A DNA stretch of 64,000 bases from Halorussus salinus. Lineage in GTDB: Archaea > Halobacteriota > Halobacteria > Halobacteriales > Haladaptataceae. Of this stretch, positions 49,201 through 57,567 are shown one piece after another (position 1 is the first letter of the stretch; every line of letters starts with the position of its first letter). Location of the stretch: contig NZ_ML974127.1 of the NCBI RefSeq assembly GCF_004765815.2, positions 908,927 to 972,926 on the forward strand, given 5' to 3'. The translations under genes and the position numbers were made by a program. Below the pieces are notes generated by a model. That model was given only the letters and a program-made list of their open reading frames with translations, ran no database searches and had not been told where the DNA came from.

Positions 49201-50912
49201 AAGTAGTCGATGGGCGGGTTCGACACCTGCGCGAACAACTGCTTGAAGTACGAGAACAGCGGTCGGTCGAACGACGAGAGGACCGACAGCGGCGTGTCGT
49301 CGCCCATCGACCCCACGGGGTCCTTGCCGGACTCCGCCATCGGTTCGAGGAGTTCGTCCAACTCGTCGCGGGTGTAGCCGAACGCGGTCTGGCGCTCGCG
49401 CAGGCTGGCGTCGAGGCGCGCGTCGGGGGTCGCCGACGCCCGCGGGTCGGCCTCAGCGTCGGCCGCGGTCGCGGCGTCGAGTTCCACCTGCTCGCTTTCG
49501 ACCCACTCGCCGTACCGCTCGTCGGTCAAGTCCGCGAAGACCTCCTCGTCGGGGACGACGCGGCCCTCGTCGGGGTCCGCCAGAAAGAGTTGGCCCGGTT
49601 CGAGGCGGCCGCGCTCGCGTATCTCGCTCTCGTCTGTGTCGAGCGCGCCCGCCTCACTGGCCATGACGAGTCGGCCGTCGGTGGTCACGTCGTACCGGCA
49701 GGGCCGGAGGCCGTTGCGGTCCAAGACCGCGCCGACGCGCTCGCCGTCGGTCGCCGCGACCAGCGCGGGACCGTCCCACGGTTCCAGCAGGGAGGCGTGG
49801 AAGTCGTAGAACTCCCTGCGCTCGTCGGCCATCCGGTCGTCCTTGCGCCACGCCTCGGGGACCATCAGTCTGAGCGCGTGGGGCAGGTCGCGCCCGCCCT
49901 GCATGAGCAGTTCCAGCGAGTTGTCCACCGCGGCGGTGTCGCTCCCCTCGGGGTCGGCGACGACCGGCGTCACCTTCTCGGCGTCGAAGACCTCGGATTC
50001 GAGGTCGTTCTCGCGCGCTCGCATCCAGTTGACGTTGCCCCGGATGGTGTTGAACTCGCCGTTGTGGACGACGTTGCGGTAGGGGTGTGCGAGGTGCCAC
50101 GCGCCGAGCGTGTTGGTCGAGAACCGGGCGTGGACCATCGCGAACTGCGTCTCGAAGCGGTCGTCGCGCAGGTCCGGGAAGTACGCGGGCAGTTGCTCGC
50201 CTTTCAGCAGGCCCTTGTAGACGACGGTCTGGCGGTCGAGCGAGCAGACGTAGAAGCGGTCCGAGCCGGCGAGGTCCACGCCGCCGACCGAGCGTTCGAG
50301 GACACGCCGGGCGACGTAGAGGTCGCGGTCGAACGTCTCGGGGTCGAACTCGTCGGCCGGTCGGTCGCCGGTCTCCTCGCGCTCGTCCGCGGGCCGGACG
50401 AAACACTGCCAGATGTCGGGTTCGGATTCCAGCGCGGTCCGACCGAGGTCGGCGTCGCCGGTCGGCACGCGACGCCACGCGAACAGGTCCAGTCCCTCGC
50501 CCTCCAGCACTGACTCGGCGAGCGATTGGAGGCGCTCCCGCGCGGTGTCGTCTTTCGGGAAGAACAGCGACCCGACCGCGTACTCGTCGGGGTCGGGCAA
50601 ATCGGCGTCGAGTTCGTCGGCGAAGAAGTCGTGGGGCTTCTGGAGGAGGACGCCCGCGCCGTCGCCGGTGTTCTCCTCCGCGCCGGTCGTGCCGCGGTGT
50701 TCGAGGTTTTCCAAGAGGTCGAGACCGTCGGCGAGTACGTCGGCGTCGCCCTCGCCCGCGAGGTCCATCACGACGCCGACCCCGCAGTTCGCGCGGTAGT
50801 CGTCGGGGTCCGCGAGGCGGTCGTGGGCGTCGGCGAGTCGGTCGTCGGGACGCGCGCCGCGGTCCCCCGACTGCGGTCGGGGTCGTGACTCGGAAGGTGG
50901 GTACTCGGTCAT
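46230..50912 (-). CDS. gltB: glutamate synthase large subunit
   Basis: 1560 residues, the usual length of GltB. The Ntn-type glutaminase domain starts at Cys43 in NCGVGVVMD (exposed after processing), with EHRGTTGAEENTGDGAGVL following. The central and FMN-binding domains include SLGSLSPEAHENNAVAMNRL and KVNEMIAHVRYATPGVGLI. The 3Fe-4S ligands are in CVMARQCHENTCPVGVATQ (~1155-1173). The C-terminal GXGXG beta-helix is present (VVVGNVALYGATGGEAYVNG). It converts glutamine and 2-oxoglutarate to two glutamates. No small GltD subunit is adjacent; haloarchaeal GltB usually works with ferredoxin. An acidic N-terminal extension of ~37 residues precedes the nucleophile. Confidence 0.96.
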   Translation of the reverse strand: MTEYPPSESRPRPQSGDRGARPDDRLADAHDRLADPDDYRANCGVGVVMDLAGEGDADVLADGLDLLENLEHRGTTGAEENTGDGAGVLLQKPHDFFADELDADLPDPDEYAVGSLFFPKDDTARERLQSLAESVLEGEGLDLFAWRRVPTGDADLGRTALESEPDIWQCFVRPADEREETGDRPADEFDPETFDRDLYVARRVLERSVGGVDLAGSDRFYVCSLDRQTVVYKGLLKGEQLPAYFPDLRDDRFETQFAMVHARFSTNTLGAWHLAHPYRNVVHNGEFNTIRGNVNWMRARENDLESEVFDAEKVTPVVADPEGSDTAAVDNSLELLMQGGRDLPHALRLMVPEAWRKDDRMADERREFYDFHASLLEPWDGPALVAATDGERVGAVLDRNGLRPCRYDVTTDGRLVMASEAGALDTDESEIRERGRLEPGQLFLADPDEGRVVPDEEVFADLTDERYGEWVESEQVELDAATAADAEADPRASATPDARLDASLRERQTAFGYTRDELDELLEPMAESGKDPVGSMGDDTPLSVLSSFDRPLFSYFKQLFAQVSNPPIDYLREDCVTSLESRLGNQRNLLDESPEHARQLVLDSPVLTDAEMTEVREQGEIPTATVDVTYAPETDLETALRRVREEASEAVESGAEIVVLSDREVGPDRLAIPSLLATGAVHHHLVRRGLRNRTGLVVESGDPRTVHHLACLVGYGAGAVNPTLAFESIADIVAGPDGVDEAEAIDAYVAALEDGLQKTMSKMGISTVESYRGAQIFEAVGLDSEFVEEYFEGTPARTEGIDVEGVEEAVRKRHRKAFERKGDESDAGNEDAPEPERQGEFEHRSNGRRHEWNPETVGTLQRAVREGDAETYAEFAAAANDHNDGPRTLRGLLDFDSSGRESVPVEEVESVESIVKRFSTAAMSLGSLSPEAHENNAVAMNRLGAKSNTGEGGEPPERFDTERECNVKQVASGRFGVTSAYLANADEIQIKMAQGSKPGEGGHLPGSKVNEMIAHVRYATPGVGLISPPPQHDIYSIEDLKQLVYDLKSANPDADVNVKLVSEDGIGTIAAGVAKANADVVHVSGHSGGTGASPRTSIKHAGLPWELGLAEANQMLRETGLRSRIRVSVDGGLKTGRDVAVAALLGAEEYVFGTASLVTSGCVMARQCHENTCPVGVATQREDLRKRFPGEPDHVVNYMLFIAEELREIMAELGFETVEEMVGRVECLDQRETDHPKASELDLSGVVADPADYDPDDPQRTKTREQTHEIDDHLDRDLLAAAESAVEDADPAHVAADIGNEDRAVGAMLSGRISERHGEGGLPTGTLSVDFRGTAGQSFGAFLQSGVDFHLTGAANDYLGKGLSGGRIAVSTPDSAGYDPTENVVVGNVALYGATGGEAYVNGVAGERFGVRNSGVKAVVEGVGDHGCEYMTGGVVAVLGDTGRNFAAGMSGGVAYVLDEKGDFEERVNRGMVNLESSLSERDETVLRRLVENHAAYTDSERAAELLADWEAAVSSFVKVMPEAYERAVTEEGREDVRNSPPPEAWSHEESGRVVRSGAD

Positions 50913-51015
50913 GAATAAATCAAGCGCGAACCCCTACAAGAGGCTACCCCTGAATGGCTAAGGACGTTTTAATACCAAATAAGGGAATTAATATGCTTGA
51001 GACGGGCGGAACTCC
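50913..51015. other. gap between gltB and the surface operon with AT-rich block
   Basis: ACGTTTTAATACCAAATAAG at 50963-50982 is a short AT-rich block upstream of gltB; with TTGTAGG (50934-50940 region) it may hold the gltB promoter. ACTCCT-CACGCG-AGGAGT at 51011-51028 is a perfect 6-bp hairpin overlapping the end of the preceding surface gene and may be its terminator. Confidence 0.4.
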
Positions 51016-51963
51016 TCACGCGAGGAGTCGCCGTCCGAACACCACCACGCCCGCCCCGACGACCGCGCCGCCTCCGGCCGCGACGACGACGGGACCGCTC
51101 GGGAGCGGCAGTTCGTCGTCCGCGGTCGCGGCGGTCGTGGCCGACCGGTCGGTCTCCGTCGCGTCCGGCGTCTCGTCGGTCTCGGCGGTCGTCTCCGGCG
51201 TCGTCGCGTCGGCGGACTCGCCGGTCGTCGGTTCGACGGTCGGGTCGGCCGTCGTCGCGGCGTCCGAGCGCGTCGCGGTCGTTCCGTCGTCTTCGACCGC
51301 TCGCTCGGTGGTCGCGGTCGTCGCGGTCGCGGCGGTCGTCGCGGTCGTCGCAGTCGTCGTCGAATCCGCTGTCGTGGTCCCGTCGGCCTCCTCGTCGGGT
51401 CGGCGTCGGTCGCCGGTGTCGTCCCGCTCCTCCAGTCCGCTGTCGGGGTCCTCGGTCGTCGTCGCGGTGGTCGTGGTCGTCGTGGTCGTGGTCATTGTCG
51501 TCGTAGTCGCAGTCGTCGTGCCGGTCGTCGTCGTTGTCGCAGTCGTCGTTGCGGTCGTGGCACTCGTGGTGGTCGTCGTCCCGGACTTCGCCGTCCCGGT
51601 CAGGTCGCGGCGCTCGGACGCGCCCGACTCCCACGTCGTCGTCTCGCCGGTCGAATCGCCGTTGACGGCGAGCGCCAGCGTCTCGTCGGCCGCGTCGCCG
51701 TCGGGGTCCTCTACCGTCACGTCGTAGAACCCGCTCTCGTTGGTCGTCGCCGTGGCGACGGTCGTCCCGTCGTAGACGACCTCGACGGTCGCCCCGGCGA
51801 GCGCGTCGCCGTCTTGGTCGGTCACGGTCCCGTAGATTCGGTGGGGCGGCTTCGGGACGCCAGCGCCCGGCGCGACGCCGACGACCGCCACGACCACCGC
51901 GGCCGCGAGGAGCAAGCCGACCGTGCGCGCCCGTCGTCGCTCGGAGTCGGATTCGAGAGTCAT
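51016..51963 (-). CDS. surface protein with carboxypeptidase-regulatory-like domain and Thr-rich stalk
   Basis: 315 residues. An N-terminal hydrophobic helix (VGLLLAAAVVVAVVGVAPGAG) is followed by a carboxypeptidase-regulatory-like Ig fold (IYGTVTDQDGDALAGATVEV, then ESGFYDVTV; ~40-110). Residues ~130-290 are a Thr-rich stalk with TTTTAT repeats broken by an acidic segment. A Gly-rich hydrophobic helix (VVVAAGGGAVVGAGVVVF) plus RR at the end anchors the C-terminus in the membrane. The start is 1 bp downstream of the stop of the 1435-residue gene, so both are one operon. A likely role is a short surface anchor for the larger partner. Confidence 0.8.
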   Translation of the reverse strand: MTLESDSERRRARTVGLLLAAAVVVAVVGVAPGAGVPKPPHRIYGTVTDQDGDALAGATVEVVYDGTTVATATTNESGFYDVTVEDPDGDAADETLALAVNGDSTGETTTWESGASERRDLTGTAKSGTTTTTSATTATTTATTTTTGTTTATTTTMTTTTTTTTTATTTEDPDSGLEERDDTGDRRRPDEEADGTTTADSTTTATTATTAATATTATTERAVEDDGTTATRSDAATTADPTVEPTTGESADATTPETTAETDETPDATETDRSATTAATADDELPLPSGPVVVAAGGGAVVGAGVVVFGRRLLA

Positions 51964-51964
51964 G

Positions 51965-54900
51965 TTAGTACTTGGTGGTGTTGTACGTCGTGTTCTCCGA
52001 GACGTAGACCCAGTACGCCTCGCCCGGCTCGAACGTCGCCGAACCGAGGAGGACCTGCTGGAACTGCCCCGTCGCGCTCTGGCGGGCCTCCACGGCGATG
52101 GCGGCGTCGGTCACGTCGCCGAGGGCGGCGTCGGCCGCGCGCTCGCCCTCCTCCCAGTGGCCCGCGAGGTTCCACCCCGCTTCGAGTCGCTCGCTCCGGG
52201 GCGTGCCCGCCGCGACGTTGTCCACCGTCACGTCGATGGCGGTCTCCTCGGTCGCCACGAAGACGTAGCCCTTCCCGCCGACGAGCGCCGAGAAGTCGTT
52301 CGCGGGCGCGTCGGGGTCGTAGCTCCGCCACGCGTTGTCGTCGTAGGTCCAGACCGTCTCGACGCCCGAGAGGTCGAGTTCGGCCAGCGACACGTCGTCT
52401 TCGACCGCCGGAATCGAGACGTAGTTTCTGCCCGGCGACAGCGAGAGTCGGAGCGTGTGAATCGCGGTTCCCGCGTCCGTTCCGCCGCTCCCGTCGCCGA
52501 CCGCCTCGGTGTAGCTCCCGGCGTCGAACGAGACGTTGGGGGCGTCGCCGGTCGAGACGTTGCCCGAGACGGTGACGTTGACCCGCGTCGTCGCGCTCCC
52601 GGTGTCCGCGACGCCGGTCACGCTCTCGCCTTCGACGGACACGTCGTCTGTAGCGAGCGCGCTGGCATCGACCGGTTCGCTGAACGAGACCGTCAGCGTC
52701 GTCTCGGTCCCGTCCGCGCCGCGAATCCACGCGCTCGCTGGTTCGGGGTCGGCCCTGTCCACGGCCGCGGTCGCGGTCTGGCCGGTCGCGCCGTCGCCCT
52801 GCGGGTCGGTCGCCGCGTCGAGGCTGAAACTGTACTCGCCGTCCGGACCGGGGTCGAAGGTCGCGGCGTACTCGTAGTCGTCGCCCGCCGAACTTCCGTC
52901 GAACGCGCCGGTCTCGACGGTCTCGGTCCCGTTCGGTCCGGTCGCGGTCACTCGCACGGTCGATAGCTGGTCGGTCGAGACGAACGAGATGTCTACCCCG
53001 TCGCCGGTCGCGGTGGCGTCGAAGTTCCGAATCGTCGGCGGCGTGTCCACCGCGAACGACGAGGTCGCGTTCGCCCGATTGCCCAAAGTGTCGGCGGCGG
53101 CCACGGTCACGTTCACCTCGCCGTCCGAGAGGGTGACGCCCGCGGCGGCCGGGTCGAACGCGACGGTCCCTTCCGAGAAGGTCACGCCGGACGCGCCGGT
53201 CCCGGCCGCGTCGAGGAGGGTCCCCGACGAGTCTTCGACCGTCACGGCGACCGACGACGGCGAGACCGCGGTCGCGTCCGAGACCGGGACCTCGACGGTG
53301 GCCTGCGCGTCGGCGACCGTTCCGCCGGGCGACCCCGAACCGAAGGTCGGCGCGGCGGTGTCCACGTCGAACGAGAACGTCGTTTCGGCGGGGTTGCCGA
53401 CCGAGTCGGTCGCCGCGACCGTCACCGTCACCTCGCCGTCGGCGAACGCGAGGCCCGCGGCGTCGGTGTCGAGCGCGAGCGTGCCGCCGGAGAAGGTCAC
53501 TCCGGCCGCGCCCGTCCCGACCGCGTCGAGGAGCCTCCCGGACGAGTCTTCGACCGTGAGTTCGAGGCTGGTCGCGTCCACGCCGTGAATCGTGTCCGAG
53601 ACACCGACGCTGACGTTCTTTCGGTCGTCGGCGACGGTCGTCCCCGCGGGCGAGGCCGCCGAGAACGTCGGGCCAGTCTCGTCCACGGTCGTCGCGTCCC
53701 GCTGGCCGGTCGCGCCGTCGTTGCCCGCGCCGTCGGCCGCGGTGTCGAGTGTGGCCTCGTAGGTGCCGTCTCCGGTCCCGTCGTAGGTCGCCTCGTAGCT
53801 GTAGGGGCCGGTTCCCGATTCGGTGAAGTCCGTCCGGTCGAGCGCGACGCTCCCGCCGGGCGTGTCGAGGGTGACGCCGACCGACGCGAGCGACTGGTCG
53901 CTCTCGAAGGCGACCCGGACCCGCCGGTCGCTCGGGTTCGTGACCGTGAAGTTCGTGACGACGGGCGCGTCGGTGTCCACCGGGAAGTCGTGGCTGTTTG
54001 CCGTGATGGAGTTGCCCACGGGGTCGGTCGCGTCGGCGACCGAGACGGTCGCGGTCGCTTCCTCCTCGTCGTCGGCGACGGTGACCGTGCCGGTCCACGT
54101 CTGGCGGTCGTCGAAACTCCCCGTGACCGCGTACGACTGGCTCAGTCCCGAGAGGGTGACGGTCGGCGCGTCAGAACTGTTCATCTCCTCGGCGAACTCG
54201 ACTGTCACCTGCTGTGGGGACCCGGCGGTCGAGTCAGTGACGCGGCCCTCCGCCAGCGTCACGTCGGCGACGGTCGGCGGGGCGGTGTCCTTCTCGACGG
54301 TCGTCGGCTCCACGAACCCCTCGACGTTGCGGTAGCCGTCGTCCAGCGCGGCCGATTCGACGGTTATCTGCCCGTCGTCCAGCGACGACACGTCGATGCC
54401 CGAGACGGTGACGGTCGTCTGGCTCGGACCGACGCTCGCGGTCTCGACAACGGAGTCGGTCCCGTCGCTCGCCCGGACTTTCACCTCGTCGGCGTCGGTG
54501 CCCGAGACGAGTTCGACCGTCACGTCGTAGTCGGTCGCGTTGCTCGCGGTCACGTTCCCGGCCGTCGTCGCTTCGGGTTTCGCCGGTCCGGTCGTGTTGA
54601 CCTCGAAGGTGTTGGTCGCGTCGGTCACGAGCGCGTTGCCCTCGGCGTCGGTGGCGTCGGCGACCCGAATCGCGGCTTCGGTCTCCTCGTCGTCGTCCAC
54701 GATAGTCACGCTCCCGGCCCACGCGGTATCGTTCACGAACTCGCCGCCGGTCACGTCGTAGGACCGCGCCAGCCCCGTGATGGTGACGCTGGGGGCGTCC
54801 GAGGTGTCCATCTCCTCGGCGAACTCGACTGTCACGGTCTGTTCGCTCCCTACGTCGTAGGTCCCGATGGGTGCGTTCGTGATGGTGGCGTTCGCGACGG

Positions 54901-56272
54901 TCGGCGCGTCGGTGTCCTTGGTCGGCGTCGCGACGGTCGCGGTCCGGGCGTTCCCGCCGTAGTCGGTCAGGGTCGCCTCGACGGAGAGTTGTCCGTCGGC
55001 GAGCGTCGAGAGGTTCAGGCCGGGAAACGACACGTCGTGGGGGTCCGAATCGCCGTCGGTCCGATTGGCCACGGCGGTCGTCGCTTCGACCGTCGCGCTC
55101 CCGTCGGAGACGCGGACCGCGAGCGTGCCCGCCTCGTGGTCGTCACGGAGCGAGACGGCGAGGTCGTACTCCTCGACGTTGCTCTCGTTGACCGGGCGAC
55201 TCGTCGCGGATTGGGGCTTCGCCGGGGTCTCGGTGTCGGCCAGCGCGGTCGTCGCGGTTCCGGCCGGGTTGTCGTCGGCGTCGAGAATCGCGTCGGCCCG
55301 AGGAGCCACCGTGTCGTTGCCGAGGTCGGTCGGCGCGACGGCGGCGTCGAGGGTCAGGACGGCGGTGTCCGAGCCTGCGGTGTGGGCGACGCTCGTGACG
55401 CCGGTTGCACCCTGTCCGTTGGCATCGGCGTACGCGAAGTCCCCGGCCGCTAGCGCGTTGCCCGACGAATCCGTGACCGCCTCGCTGAACCGGACTTCGA
55501 CCGTCTGCGCGCCGACCGCGGTCTCGGTCGCGTCGAGGGTCGGCGGCGTCGTGTCCACCGTCACGGTGTCGGTGAGCGTCTGGTTGTCCGCCGCGTCGTG
55601 GCCGAACTCGTCAGTCGCGGCCCGCAACTCCGCGGTGTAGTCGCCGTCGGTGCCGACGGCGTAGGTCGCCTCGTAGGTGTAGGTGTCGCCGTTGTCCGTC
55701 TCGGAGAAGTCGGTCCCCGAGAGCGTCGTGCTTTCGGGACCCGAGAGGGTGACCTCGCGGGTCTGGAGTCGCTCGTCGGTCGTCATCGTCACGGTTAGCT
55801 CCTCGCCCGAGGAGTTCGTCAGGTCGAACTGGCTGACCCACGGCGGTTCGCCGTCGATGGAGACGGTCGCGGACCCGGCGTTCGTCAGGTCGGTCCCCGA
55901 CGAGAGCGAACTCGGTCCCTCGTAGACGTAGACCGTGTAGTTGCCGTCGAGGTCGGCGGTGTCGGAGAACGTCAACGAGTCGGCTTTCCCGTCTTTGGAG
56001 GCGGTCGTCGCGGTTCGGTCGTCGGCGTCGTACTCGCCGTCACCGTCCACGTCCACGACGACGTGTATCGTCGTTCCGCCGTCTGCGCCATCGTCGAAGT
56101 AACTGACGGTGAAGGCGTCGCCCGCCTCGATTTCGGACGTGTCGAGGTTCACGCCCTCGGCGCGTGCCCCCGCGGTGTCGGTCCACACGGCCGTTCCGGC
56201 GGTGACGGCCGCGACCGCGACCACGACCGCCACGAGGAGGGAAGCGGTTTCGCGCGTCCGCGACGGACTCAT
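51965..56272 (-). CDS. large surface protein made of Ig-like modules
   Basis: 1435 residues. A signal anchor helix (ASLLVAVVVAVAAVTAGTAV, ~9-28) leads to a long chain of beta-sandwich modules separated by DTTPP-type linkers. Two pairs of modules are near duplicates: VTVEFAEEMDTSDAP (~479) and VTVEFAEEMNSSDAP (~686), and the modules beginning near 864 and 976, both with VEDSSGxLLDAxGTGAxGV. The last ~160 residues (from LSPGRNYVSIPAVE ~1277) are a C-terminal domain with two repeats (GGKGYVFVA and GEAYWVYV ends, GWNLAGHW). No PGF-CTERM. Family: haloarchaeal cell-surface or adhesin-like proteins. A TATA box 26 nt upstream supports a leaderless start. Confidence 0.85.
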   Translation of the reverse strand: MSPSRTRETASLLVAVVVAVAAVTAGTAVWTDTAGARAEGVNLDTSEIEAGDAFTVSYFDDGADGGTTIHVVVDVDGDGEYDADDRTATTASKDGKADSLTFSDTADLDGNYTVYVYEGPSSLSSGTDLTNAGSATVSIDGEPPWVSQFDLTNSSGEELTVTMTTDERLQTREVTLSGPESTTLSGTDFSETDNGDTYTYEATYAVGTDGDYTAELRAATDEFGHDAADNQTLTDTVTVDTTPPTLDATETAVGAQTVEVRFSEAVTDSSGNALAAGDFAYADANGQGATGVTSVAHTAGSDTAVLTLDAAVAPTDLGNDTVAPRADAILDADDNPAGTATTALADTETPAKPQSATSRPVNESNVEEYDLAVSLRDDHEAGTLAVRVSDGSATVEATTAVANRTDGDSDPHDVSFPGLNLSTLADGQLSVEATLTDYGGNARTATVATPTKDTDAPTVANATITNAPIGTYDVGSEQTVTVEFAEEMDTSDAPSVTITGLARSYDVTGGEFVNDTAWAGSVTIVDDDEETEAAIRVADATDAEGNALVTDATNTFEVNTTGPAKPEATTAGNVTASNATDYDVTVELVSGTDADEVKVRASDGTDSVVETASVGPSQTTVTVSGIDVSSLDDGQITVESAALDDGYRNVEGFVEPTTVEKDTAPPTVADVTLAEGRVTDSTAGSPQQVTVEFAEEMNSSDAPTVTLSGLSQSYAVTGSFDDRQTWTGTVTVADDEEEATATVSVADATDPVGNSITANSHDFPVDTDAPVVTNFTVTNPSDRRVRVAFESDQSLASVGVTLDTPGGSVALDRTDFTESGTGPYSYEATYDGTGDGTYEATLDTAADGAGNDGATGQRDATTVDETGPTFSAASPAGTTVADDRKNVSVGVSDTIHGVDATSLELTVEDSSGRLLDAVGTGAAGVTFSGGTLALDTDAAGLAFADGEVTVTVAATDSVGNPAETTFSFDVDTAAPTFGSGSPGGTVADAQATVEVPVSDATAVSPSSVAVTVEDSSGTLLDAAGTGASGVTFSEGTVAFDPAAAGVTLSDGEVNVTVAAADTLGNRANATSSFAVDTPPTIRNFDATATGDGVDISFVSTDQLSTVRVTATGPNGTETVETGAFDGSSAGDDYEYAATFDPGPDGEYSFSLDAATDPQGDGATGQTATAAVDRADPEPASAWIRGADGTETTLTVSFSEPVDASALATDDVSVEGESVTGVADTGSATTRVNVTVSGNVSTGDAPNVSFDAGSYTEAVGDGSGGTDAGTAIHTLRLSLSPGRNYVSIPAVEDDVSLAELDLSGVETVWTYDDNAWRSYDPDAPANDFSALVGGKGYVFVATEETAIDVTVDNVAAGTPRSERLEAGWNLAGHWEEGERAADAALGDVTDAAIAVEARQSATGQFQQVLLGSATFEPGEAYWVYVSENTTYNTTKY

Positions 56273-56421
56273 TTTTTCTACCTTTCAAGTTACTACATAT
56301 AGACCTATCGGTTTTTGAAAATACCTCGTTCGTCCTACCTATTTAGTGTATGTAATAGAATGTGAATGATATAGAACAATTATAAATCTACTAACTGTCA
56401 CTTGTGGTCGCTCCAACCGAG
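56273..56421. promoter_or_regulatory. AT-rich divergent promoter region of surface operon and ABC importer
   Basis: On the minus strand CTATATGTAG (56293-56303) is centred ~26 nt before the ATG at 56272, so the surface gene is leaderless. On the plus side ACAATTATAAATC (56376-56388) would start transcription near 56407, 15 nt before the importer ATG at 56422 or almost at a GTG at 56404. The AT content is far higher than in neighbouring DNA. No regulator box was recognised. Confidence 0.55.
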
Positions 56422-57567
56422 ATGCGCGAAACGACACGACGACGATTCGTCACGGGAGCGAGCGCGGCGGCGGCCGCCGGGTTGAGTGGCTGTGCTGGCA
56501 TGCTCGGCAGTAGCGACGAGAACACGAACGCGAACGGGAGCGGCGAGACCTACGACGTGGGCTACGGCGACTCCCAGACGACGGTGAACTCCTCGGACTT
56601 CCCGGACAAGCTGTTCGTCTACGCGGTCCAGTCCGGCTGGTCGAACTGGCCCGCCATCATGGAGGCCTTCGAGAACGAGTACGGCGTCCCCCTGAACGAC
56701 GACGACCGGTCGTCGGGCGAGGCGCTGAAGGACCTGCGCGCCCACGCCCAGAACCCGACCCACTCGGCGTACAACGGCGGCTACACGTACGGTATCTTGG
56801 CGATGCAGGACGACCTGACCCGAGCCTACAAGCCCGCCAACTGGGACAAGGTGCCGGACAAGCTCAAGTCCGACAACGGCCACATGACCGCGACGCGTCG
56901 GATGACCACCGCGGTCACGTACCGGAAGGACATCTACGAGGAGCGCGGCTTGGACGAACCCGAGACATGGGACGACCTCCTGCACCCGGACATCACGAAG
57001 GACCTCGCGCTCCAGACGCCGACCGCGGCGGTCGGACTGGCAAGCGCGCTCTCGGTCAACAACGCCCGCGGCGGGTCGATGGACGACGTGAGTCCGGTCG
57101 TGGACTACTACGAGCAGATACAAGAGGGCGGCGCGGAGTTCACCGACAACTTCCTCGCGCAGTTCACGAAGGGCGAGTACGCGACGTTCATCCGCTACGA
57201 CTACTCGGGACTCAATCTCAAGCACAACAACGAGGACATCGCCGAGGAGAAGGTCGGCGTCGCGCTCCTGAAGGGCGAGAACGGAAACAAGGGGGCGTTC
57301 AATCAGCCCTACGGCTTCGGGATGCTGAAGGGTGCGCCCAACCCCGGCGCTTGCAAGCTGTTCATGGACTACGTTCTCTCGAAGGAAGGCCAGAAGAAGT
57401 TCTTGGACGCCTACGTCCGGCCGATTCGCGCCCCCGAGTTGGAGATGCCCGACGAGTTCCCGTCCCAGCAGACTTACTCGAACACCGAGTTCCAAGTCGA
57501 TTACCAGCAACTCGTGGACAAGCAGTCGAGCATCATCGACGAAATCGAGAGCAAGGCTGGCCTATAG
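56422..57567 (+). CDS. ABC transporter substrate-binding protein (Tat lipoprotein, family 1)
   Basis: 381 residues. The Tat signal TTRRRFVTGASAAAAAGLSGC ends with a lipobox Cys (shown in part, residues 4-20). The mature part has the family-1 solute-binding layout: LFVYAVQSGWSNWPAIMEAF, TAVTYRKDIYEERGLDEP, WDDLLHPDITKDLALQTP, LKGENGNKGAFNQPYGFGML, and a closing helix before the C-terminus. It belongs with the spermidine/putrescine, thiamine, iron and phosphonate binding proteins; the ligand is not clear. The ATG at 56422 is preferred, but a leaderless GTG at 56404 is possible. Its TAG stop is immediately followed by the ATG of the first permease. Confidence 0.85.
   Translation: MRETTRRRFVTGASAAAAAGLSGCAGMLGSSDENTNANGSGETYDVGYGDSQTTVNSSDFPDKLFVYAVQSGWSNWPAIMEAFENEYGVPLNDDDRSSGEALKDLRAHAQNPTHSAYNGGYTYGILAMQDDLTRAYKPANWDKVPDKLKSDNGHMTATRRMTTAVTYRKDIYEERGLDEPETWDDLLHPDITKDLALQTPTAAVGLASALSVNNARGGSMDDVSPVVDYYEQIQEGGAEFTDNFLAQFTKGEYATFIRYDYSGLNLKHNNEDIAEEKVGVALLKGENGNKGAFNQPYGFGMLKGAPNPGACKLFMDYVLSKEGQKKFLDAYVRPIRAPELEMPDEFPSQQTYSNTEFQVDYQQLVDKQSSIIDEIESKAGL

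Noticed and set aside
47331-50513. 1060-codon open frame on the plus strand opposite gltB
   Set aside because: It is the antisense shadow of gltB; high GC leaves few stops on the opposite strand. The minus strand encodes all glutamate synthase motifs.
50954-51727. Val/Ser-rich plus-strand frame opposite the Thr-rich surface protein
   Set aside because: Same artefact as above; the minus-strand gene has signal helix, Ig domain and C-terminal anchor.
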